NCBI RefSeq assembly: GCF_020037015.1
Contig: NZ_JAIQDE010000021.1
Span: 104,479-168,478 of the forward strand
Length of the DNA: 64,000 nt
From: Corallococcus sp. AS-1-6
GTDB lineage: Bacteria > Myxococcota > Myxococcia > Myxococcales > Myxococcaceae
Direction: 5' to 3'
The notes under the pieces are model-generated. The model saw nothing but the letters and a program-made list of their open reading frames with translations. It had not been told where the DNA came from and searched no databases. Positions 58,639 to 64,000 of the stretch are shown in pieces (the stretch's first letter is position 1; each line of letters opens with the position of its first letter). Position numbers and translations under genes: made by a program.

Positions 58639-59256
58639 ATGAGTGAGCAGCGCAAGGCAGTCGTGGTCCTCGAGCCGGCCATTTCCCAGGACCTGGAGAA
58701 GCGTCTGGCCCTGGCCACCCCCGACGACACGGCCCGGGGCATGTTCTTCAACGGCGCGCTGAACGCGGTGCGCATCCTGGGCGGCGACGCCGCGGTGGAG
58801 AAGTGCCTGGCGGCGGTGCAGGAGAAGAAGTTCGTGGACTTCTTCAACTACCCGGTGTCGGGCTTCCTGAAGCTGTCCTTCACGGGAGCGCAGTTGATGG
58901 GCCCGCAGTTGGGCGGCTTCGACGCGATGCTGCGCAAGATGGGCACGCAGGCCACCACGGACTTCCTGTCGTCGGCGGCGGGCAAGACGCTGCTCCTGCT
59001 CGCGGGTGACAGCCCCAAGCGGCTGGTGACGAACCTGCCCACGGGCTACCGCGCGGCGGTGAGCTACGGCGACCGCAGCGTGGAGTGGTCCGGCGATCGC
59101 GCGGGCAAGCTCCTGATGAAGCGGGACTTCATGCCGCCCGCGTACCACGAAGGCGTGCTCCAGGCGGTCATCGAAGCCCTGGGCGCCCGAGGCGTCCAGG
59201 TGAAGGGCCGGCAGACGGGCCCGGTGGACACGGAGTACGCGCTGTCCTGGCAGTGA
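58639..59256 (+). CDS. DUF2378 family protein
   Basis: The 205-residue protein matches the myxobacterial DUF2378 (TIGR02265) pattern: RGMFFNGALNAVRILGG near the start, a YPVSGFLKLSFTGAQLM segment, and a carboxyl part SYGDRSVEWSGD ... GVLQAVIEALGA. The family is expanded in myxobacteria and its function is unknown. It starts 45 bp after the synthase stop, so the two may be coexpressed. The start ATG 58639 has GGAG about 12 bases upstream, slightly far. Confidence 0.75.
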   Translation: MSEQRKAVVVLEPAISQDLEKRLALATPDDTARGMFFNGALNAVRILGGDAAVEKCLAAVQEKKFVDFFNYPVSGFLKLSFTGAQLMGPQLGGFDAMLRKMGTQATTDFLSSAAGKTLLLLAGDSPKRLVTNLPTGYRAAVSYGDRSVEWSGDRAGKLLMKRDFMPPAYHEGVLQAVIEALGARGVQVKGRQTGPVDTEYALSWQ

Positions 59257-59301
59257 CCGGAGCAAGACCCTCGCGGTGCCCGACGGAGGATGGGTTTGGA
59301 C

Positions 59302-59817
59302 ATGGCCCGGGAACAGGCAGGAGCCACGGTGCGGCTGCAAGCCGGCACGGAGTGGGTGTATGCCTTTCGCTCGCAGGAGGACGCCGCGACGCCACCGGAT
59401 GAAGCGGTGTGCGCGGCGGCGCCCTTCACGCCCACCGTGAAGCTGGGCGCGGGCCTGTACGTGCCCGCGGGTGACGGCGGCTACGAAAGGGTGGGCTCGG
59501 CCACGGCCTGCTTCCGGCTGACGGACCGGGCCTTCACCCCGGGCACGCGGGTGCCGTTCCATGCACGCTTCCTCCTGCCGGTGGGCGCCTTCACCGCGCA
59601 GGGCGAGTGCGTGCTCGTGAGCAACGACCAGCCCGAGTCGGGCGTGGTGCTCGCGGGAGGCGCGCTCAAGCTGGTGGAGGTGCCCCCGGGCTTCGTGGGC
59701 GGCGTGATGACGAACCTGAGCGTGTTCAACCCGCTCAAGCTGCCCGGCTTCGCCACGGGCTCGCACTACACGCTCTACACCTTCCGCAAGGAAGGCGCGG
59801 GCAGCGCTCCGCCCTGA
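59302..59817 (+). CDS. Hypothetical protein
   Basis: The 171-residue protein has no family I recognise. It is beta-rich, with many Gly, Ala and Val, two Cys, and no signal peptide or membrane segment (RFLLPVGAFTAQGECVLVSN, MTNLSVFNPLKLPG). Two starts are possible: ATG 59302 with GGAGG 12 bases upstream, or ATG 59290 directly after that site. It lies 45 bp downstream of the DUF2378 gene. Confidence 0.5.
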   Translation: MAREQAGATVRLQAGTEWVYAFRSQEDAATPPDEAVCAAAPFTPTVKLGAGLYVPAGDGGYERVGSATACFRLTDRAFTPGTRVPFHARFLLPVGAFTAQGECVLVSNDQPESGVVLAGGALKLVEVPPGFVGGVMTNLSVFNPLKLPGFATGSHYTLYTFRKEGAGSAPP

Positions 59818-59916
59818 GCGCGGACGCCGCTCCCGGCACCCCGGGGTGAGCAGGAATGTCGGGGACGCCTGGGAGAATGCGTCCCTGGGCATCCGACGCC
59901 ATCACCCGGGGGACGC

Positions 59917-61359
59917 ATGGAACGCAGGTGGAATCCGCTCTACGAATCGCTCGGCTACCGGCCGCCCGCGAGCGGAAGGGCCGTGCCGCCGGAAGCCCCT
60001 CCGCCAGAGGACACGGACCTGCCGCTCCTTGGCCCGGAGGAGCTGGAGGCGCTCAAGTCCGCCTTCCTGAGGGAGCCGGAGGACGTGCTGCGCTGGACGG
60101 AGAGCGGCCTGGGCGCGAAGGTCACGGTGGGCGCGTTCGTGGAGGCGCTGCGAGAGCTCGAGCTGCTCTTCACGGACCCCGGCCAGCTCCAGGAGCAACT
60201 GGACGCCACGGAGCGCCACGCCCGTCAGGGGACGGGAGGTCTGCCCCCGGACTTCACCTTCCCGCTGAGGACGGAGGAGATCCCCATCGACCCCACGCGC
60301 ACGCGCTTCGAGCCGCGAGCGGACCTGCGCGGCTGGCTGTTGTTCAGCGGCCCCGTGTGGCTGGAGCAGGGCGCGGCGGCGCGGCAGGCCCCCTTCCGCT
60401 GGCACTTCGGCGCGAAGAGCCGCTTCGTCTACCCGCTGAGAGAGCCGGAGCCCGGCCACCCGGTGGAGGTGGCGCTCTTCGGGGACTTCGGCACGGGCGA
60501 ATACGCCTCCCGGTACATCGCCCGGCAGTTGGTGATGCGCGGGGAGCGCCTGGACTGCGCGGTGCATCTGGGCGGCGTCTTCTACGCGGGCCGCCAGGGC
60601 GAATTCGACGCGCATGTGGCGGAGCCGCTGGAGCCGCTGCTCGGGACGACGGCGCTGCTGACGCTGAACGCGCCGCCGGAGATGCGCTCGGGCGCGGGCG
60701 CCTACTTCCGCTACCTGGACGAGCGGCGGGGCGCGAGCCCCCGTCACCCGCAGGAGGGCAGCTACTTCTGCCTCGCCGCGGAGCGCTTCCAGCTCATCGG
60801 CCTGGACACCGCGTGGTTCGAAGCGGGCCGCCACCGCGAGCCCGCGCTGCTGCAATGGCTGGAGCAGCGCCTGTCGGAGGGACGCCGGCGGGGCGCGATG
60901 AACATCCTGCTGACCCACGCCGCGCCCTACGGCCCGGATGCGGAGCGGCTCGGCCCGCTGGTGACGGAGGACCTGCGCCCCCTGGTCGTGGAGCGCGAAT
61001 GGGTGGACCTCTGGTGCTGGGGAGGCGCCCAGGCCGGAGCGCTCTATGACCGCGCACCGGGCCTGCCCTTCCTCGGCGCCAGCCTGGGCCACGGAGGCTT
61101 CCCCTCCGAGCGCCGGGACGCACCGGAGTACCCGGTGGCGCCGGTCCGCTTCTTCGAATCCCGGCCGCGCTTCCCGGAGTGGACGGGCGTGCGCCAGGAC
61201 CGCGGCAACCACGGTCACGCGACGCTGTGGCTGCACGCGGACGGCAGGGCGTCGCTGCGCTACACGGACTGGATGGGCCAGGTGCGCTGCGAGGCGACGC
61301 TGTCACGCCGGGGCCCCAGGGAGCCCGTGACGCTGAAGACGCTCGACGTCAGGGAGTGA
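59917..61359 (+). CDS. Calcineurin-like phosphoesterase without metal ligands
   Basis: The 480-residue protein has an amino-terminal helical part and a calcineurin-like fold (about 185-430). The motif order is that of metallophosphoesterases but key residues are gone: the first motif reads LFGDFGTGE, the second LGGVFYAG instead of LGDxxYxG, the third LNAPPEMRSG instead of GNHDMYSG, the fourth LTHAAPYG (His kept), and the last CWGGAQAG instead of WGHEHR. At least the Asp, Asn-His and final His ligands are missing, so catalysis is unlikely. It could be a structural or regulatory pseudoenzyme. There are no strong neighbours. Confidence 0.65.
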   Translation: MERRWNPLYESLGYRPPASGRAVPPEAPPPEDTDLPLLGPEELEALKSAFLREPEDVLRWTESGLGAKVTVGAFVEALRELELLFTDPGQLQEQLDATERHARQGTGGLPPDFTFPLRTEEIPIDPTRTRFEPRADLRGWLLFSGPVWLEQGAAARQAPFRWHFGAKSRFVYPLREPEPGHPVEVALFGDFGTGEYASRYIARQLVMRGERLDCAVHLGGVFYAGRQGEFDAHVAEPLEPLLGTTALLTLNAPPEMRSGAGAYFRYLDERRGASPRHPQEGSYFCLAAERFQLIGLDTAWFEAGRHREPALLQWLEQRLSEGRRRGAMNILLTHAAPYGPDAERLGPLVTEDLRPLVVEREWVDLWCWGGAQAGALYDRAPGLPFLGASLGHGGFPSERRDAPEYPVAPVRFFESRPRFPEWTGVRQDRGNHGHATLWLHADGRASLRYTDWMGQVRCEATLSRRGPREPVTLKTLDVRE

Positions 61360-61370
61360 GGCAGGCTTCC

Positions 61371-61853
61371 TCAAGCTCCGGTGACGCCGCGCTCCTTCAT
61401 GTACTTGCGCAGGCCCGCCGCGCCCTGGGCACGCACCTTGTTCCGCAGGAGCGGCGTCCACCCGAGCGCCCATCCCACCGGGCCCAGCGCCTGCCGCGAC
61501 CAGGTCCAGAAGGGGAACCGGTCCGTGTGGCGGACAATCTTCCCGTCGGCGAACTCGAAGGTCGCGTCGATGCGGTTGAGCACCTTCCGGCCCGTCTGGC
61601 TGAAGGTGTAGCGCGCGTCCCAGTGCGCGCTGCCGGTGCGGTCATCGGCCTGGACCTGGCTGAAGTCGAGCTCCAGGTCCTTTCCGCGCTCCAGCAGCAT
61701 GCGCCACATGGAGGTGACCCCCGCGTAGCGCAGGCCCTGGAACACGGCGTCGTTGAACTCCACGTCCGGGTGGTAGCAGGCGGCCATGCCGTCCGCGTCG
61801 CGCCGCTGGAAGGCCGAATAGAAGTCAGTGATGAGCTGGGAGTGCGGGTGCAT
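61371..61853 (-). CDS. SnoaL-like (NTF2-fold) protein
   Basis: The 160-residue protein has the SnoaL/NTF2 cone fold: an amino-terminal helix (LITDFYSAFQRRDADGMAACYHPDVEFND) followed by a beta sheet ending FADGKIVRHTDRFPFW. Such small proteins act as polyketide cyclases, isomerases or ligand binders; no specific active site can be assigned. It overlaps nothing and is convergent with the phosphoesterase gene (11 bp between stops). Confidence 0.8.
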   Translation of the reverse strand: MHPHSQLITDFYSAFQRRDADGMAACYHPDVEFNDAVFQGLRYAGVTSMWRMLLERGKDLELDFSQVQADDRTGSAHWDARYTFSQTGRKVLNRIDATFEFADGKIVRHTDRFPFWTWSRQALGPVGWALGWTPLLRNKVRAQGAAGLRKYMKERGVTGA

Positions 61854-61912
61854 GCCGCCGGTCTAGCGGAACTGCCGAGCAATGGAAGGGGCCGCGTGGC
61901 AGAGTCCGCCAC

Positions 61913-62452
61913 ATGGCTCGCGACATCGTCATCTGGCCCCACAAGGTACTCACCACCGCCACCCAGCCCGTGACCGACTTCGGCCCGGCGCTCGAAACGC
62001 TCCTCCAGGAGATGTCGGAGGCCATGGCGGAAGCCAAGGGCATCGGCATCGCGGCCAACCAGGTGGGCATCCCCCTTCGAGTGGCCATCGTCGGCCGCGA
62101 GGACGGCACCCAGTTCGAGATCGTGAACCCCCAGATGCTCTCGAAGGAGGGGAGCGTGAAGCTGGAGGAGGGCTGCCTCTCCGTGCCGGACGTCTGGGAG
62201 AAGTGCCCCCGCGTCGAGCGCGTGAAGGTCCGCTACCAGGACAAGACGGCCCAGTGGCACGAGCTGGAGGCGGACGGTCGGCTCGCGCACGTGCTCCAGC
62301 ACGAAATCGACCACCTGGACGGCCACGTCTTCGTGGACCACCTCTCCAGTCTGAAGCGCACCCTCATCCTGGACCGCATGAAGAAGCTGCAGAAGTCGCT
62401 CGCGCGCCGGAAGGAAGAGCCCGCGGAAGGCAAGGGGACGAAGCGCTCCTGA
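61913..62452 (+). CDS. def: Peptide deformylase
   Basis: The 179-residue enzyme removes the formyl group from new proteins. All three motifs are present: GIGIAANQVG (motif I), EGCLSVP (motif II, Cys metal ligand) and QHEIDHLDG (motif III, two His and the catalytic Glu). It ends in a Lys/Arg/Glu-rich tail. It is divergent from the SnoaL-like gene, and 3 bp before the next gene, with which it is probably cotranscribed. fmt is not adjacent, so it may be one of several deformylases. Confidence 0.93.
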   Translation: MARDIVIWPHKVLTTATQPVTDFGPALETLLQEMSEAMAEAKGIGIAANQVGIPLRVAIVGREDGTQFEIVNPQMLSKEGSVKLEEGCLSVPDVWEKCPRVERVKVRYQDKTAQWHELEADGRLAHVLQHEIDHLDGHVFVDHLSSLKRTLILDRMKKLQKSLARRKEEPAEGKGTKRS

Positions 62453-62455
62453 CGC

Positions 62456-63160
62456 ATGGAACCGCGCCCCGTCCCCCAGAAGGTCCAGGCCTTCCGTGAG
62501 GAGTACCGGGCCCGGGTCATCCGGCCCGGCTACCGGGGGCAGGTCCACTTCGCCTTCACCAGCCTCGTCTGTCTGGGGGGAATCGCCCTGGCGCTGAGCC
62601 AGGTGGCGGCCCCCCGTCTCTGGGAGCTGCTCGGAGTCCCCGCGCTCATCGCGTTCGCGAACACGGTCGAGTTCCTCGGCCACCGGGGCCCCATGCACCA
62701 CCGCACCCGGGGCCTGGGCCTGATGTTCGAGCGGCACACCGCCCAGCACCACCGCTTCTTCACTCACGAGGCGATGGCGTACGAGTCCCCCCGGGACTTC
62801 AAGATGGTGCTCTTCCCGCCGGTGCTGCTCCTCTTCTTCCTGGGAGCCATCGCCGCCCCGCTCGGAGCGCTCTGCTTCCTGCTGATTTCCCCCAACGCGG
62901 GCTGGCTCTTCATCGCCACGGCGCTCGGCTATTACCTGGCGTACGAGTGGGTGCACTTCGCCACGCACCTGCCGGGCAACCACTGGAGCGCCCGGCTGCC
63001 CGGCGTCTCCTTCCTCCGGCGCCACCACCAGGTGCACCACGATCCCAGCCGGATGGGCCGGCACAACTTCAACATCACCTTCCCCCTGGCGGACGGGCTC
63101 TTCGGGACACGATGGCGCGCCCCATTGGATGAGGGGCAGGCGGCACGCCGAGGGAAGTGA
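62456..63160 (+). CDS. Fatty acid hydroxylase/sterol desaturase family membrane protein
   Basis: The 234-residue integral membrane protein has four hydrophobic segments (about 30-50, 58-75, 118-140, 147-165). The di-iron His motifs are present: HRGPMHH, HTAQHHRFF, EWVHFATHLP and HHQVHHD. Enzymes of this type hydroxylate or desaturate lipids. The substrate is not evident. The ATG 62456 lies 3 bp after the deformylase stop. It has no dedicated ribosome site, so translation is probably coupled. Confidence 0.82.
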   Translation: MEPRPVPQKVQAFREEYRARVIRPGYRGQVHFAFTSLVCLGGIALALSQVAAPRLWELLGVPALIAFANTVEFLGHRGPMHHRTRGLGLMFERHTAQHHRFFTHEAMAYESPRDFKMVLFPPVLLLFFLGAIAAPLGALCFLLISPNAGWLFIATALGYYLAYEWVHFATHLPGNHWSARLPGVSFLRRHHQVHHDPSRMGRHNFNITFPLADGLFGTRWRAPLDEGQAARRGK

Positions 63161-63262
63161 CGGGGAAGGAGGAAAGCCGGAGCCGGGGGTTCACACCTTG
63201 GGACGGCGTGCCCATATCCCCGGCGGCTGAGGACGAATGATCAGGCCCGGATCAATCAGGGT

Positions 63263-63902
63263 TTGACGCGGCCGAATCGAAGCGTTAGAGACTGGACCCC
63301 CGCGCAACGAACCGCTGGCCCCCGGGCCTCGGAAAGTCAGCGCGGGGGGAAGAAAAGGATCGACGAAGGTTGTTGATCCCGAACGCGGCAAAGAGGTAGA
63401 AGCCGCGCCCCGCTCGAACCGGACCGAAGGCAGCAGGTCGGAACGCAGAGAGCGGACAGCAGCAAACGGTCGCCACCAAAATGGTTGATCGCGGATGCGG
63501 TGGTGGTACAAGCCGCGCCCCTCGCTACGAAGCCCGCGCACTGGTGCGGAAGGAACTTCGTGGAGAGAGCAGCACCGACAAGAAAATAGGGCAGTCAACG
63601 AGCAGGTTGACAGCGAACGCGGCGAAGAGATAGAAGCCGCGCCCCACCGAAGAAGCAGCGGTCCGGAAGGCAACACGACGGACGCAAAGCGGTGAAGGAA
63701 GCTGACAGCAGGCGGTTGACAGGGAACGCGGCGCTGAAGTAGAAGCCGCTCCCCTTCGAAAAGAAGCGGCGGAAGTCACTGGACGGCGCCGACGAACTTC
63801 GAAGCAGCCCGCAGGACGCAAAAGCGAAGTTGACGCTGACTGCGAACTGAAATAGAAGCTGCAACCCCGCCGGTTGAAACGAAACCGGCAACGAAGTAGA
63901 CG
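63263..63902 (+). promoter_or_regulatory. Array of seven promoter units upstream of an rRNA operon
   Basis: Seven -35/-10 pairs point toward the right edge. Their -35 starts are TTGACG 63263, TTGATC 63373, TTGATC 63485, TTGACA 63607, TTGACA 63716, TTGACG 63830 and TTGAAA 63874. Each has a TAGAAG-like -10 (63286, 63397, 63507, 63631, 63740, 63853, 63897) at 16-18 bp. Units 2-5 share GAACGCGG-type spacers and a GC-rich AGCCGC stretch just after the -10, where stringent-control discriminators lie. The spacing is 109-122 bp for the first six. Position before a boxA leader suggests an rRNA operon. Confidence 0.75.
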
Positions 63903-64000
63903 GTAGCAAAAGTCGCGAAGCAAAACAAGCGGCTCGGTCTTTGAAAACCAAATAGCAAGCCCAAGCAGTAATGGATTGCGGAAACCGCAGTCAATTTTTT
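63903..64000 (+). other. Probable rRNA leader with boxA-like antitermination site
   Basis: GGTCTTTGAAAA (63936-63947) resembles the boxA of rRNA leaders. A dyad (TTGCGG-AAA-CCGCAGTCAA) at about 63976-63994 could be an RNase processing stem. The 16S rRNA gene itself is not in the window; it would start shortly after base 64000. Confidence 0.65.

Noticed and set aside
63263..63902. Regularly spaced repeats resembling a small CRISPR array
   Set aside because: Repeat units are promoter-like with variable sequence, spacers are ~75-80 bp and related, and no cas genes are nearby; the rRNA-promoter reading fits better.
1..64000. tRNA genes
   Set aside because: I found no T-loop GGTTCRA-type sequence with a cloverleaf around it; absence by eye is not proof and a dedicated covariance-model scan would be decisive.

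Overview
The window is high-GC DNA with strong GC3 bias and looks like a chromosome segment of a myxobacterium, most likely a Myxococcus/Corallococcus-type Cystobacterineae. The reasons are several Hanks-type Ser/Thr kinases, a DUF2381 protein beside a kinase, a DUF2378 protein, SitA-like toxin lipoproteins, RCC1-repeat lipoproteins, and hybrid histidine kinases feeding a GGDEF protein. No integrase, transposase, tRNA or CRISPR array was seen.

Layout. 1-7.5 kb: end of a membrane protein gene, YceI and a tandem-Rieske protein, a CBS-domain protein, a pair of ArsA/Get3-like ATPases, two equal-length SpoIIAA-like proteins flanking an unknown gene, and a disordered acidic protein. 7.6-19.5 kb: an accessory island on the minus strand, bounded by a ~50-bp direct repeat whose right copy overlaps the 3' end of an RCC1 gene. 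It holds two paralogous contact-toxin loci (outer-membrane-barrel-like protein, toxin lipoprotein with Tox-REase-5 end, Imm52 immunity protein), an orphan HH-type nuclease module, two kinases and a DUF2381 protein. One barrel gene survives only as a deletion remnant. 19.5-26.7 kb: three RCC1-repeat lipoproteins, two with nearly identical amino-terminal halves. 27-30 kb: two more kinases, one apparently a pseudokinase. 30-38 kb: two XRE regulators, then a tightly coupled signalling operon (GAF-PAS kinase, receiver, hybrid kinase, receiver-HPt-GGDEF protein). 38-46 kb: LVIVD lipoprotein, AAA ATPase plus TruB-like enzyme, GNAT enzyme, a repeat protein resembling HrpK effectors, transketolase.

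48-53.6 kb holds the most interesting locus. A good sigma-54 promoter with an upstream palindrome precedes four tightly packed genes: an unknown 254-residue protein ending in Asn-Ile-Cys-Tyr, a ~300-residue class I isoprenoid-synthase-like protein, a multi-pass membrane histidine kinase with a PDZ-like outer domain, and an NtrC-type sigma-54 activator. The order (candidate substrate, prenyl enzyme, polytopic kinase, response regulator) recalls Bacillus ComQXPA prenyl-peptide quorum sensing, here wired to sigma-54. This is an inference from gene order and motifs and is not established.

53.6-63.2 kb: VWA/MoxR pair, an AT-hook/zinc-knuckle protein, a protein with an SSB-like acidic tail, a KASIII-like synthase, DUF2378, a calcineurin-like phosphoesterase that has lost its metal ligands, a SnoaL-like protein, peptide deformylase and a fatty-acid-hydroxylase-like protein. 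63.2-64 kb: no gene, but seven promoter-like units at roughly 110-bp spacing followed by a boxA-like leader, which I read as the upstream region of an rRNA operon whose 16S gene lies just beyond the window.
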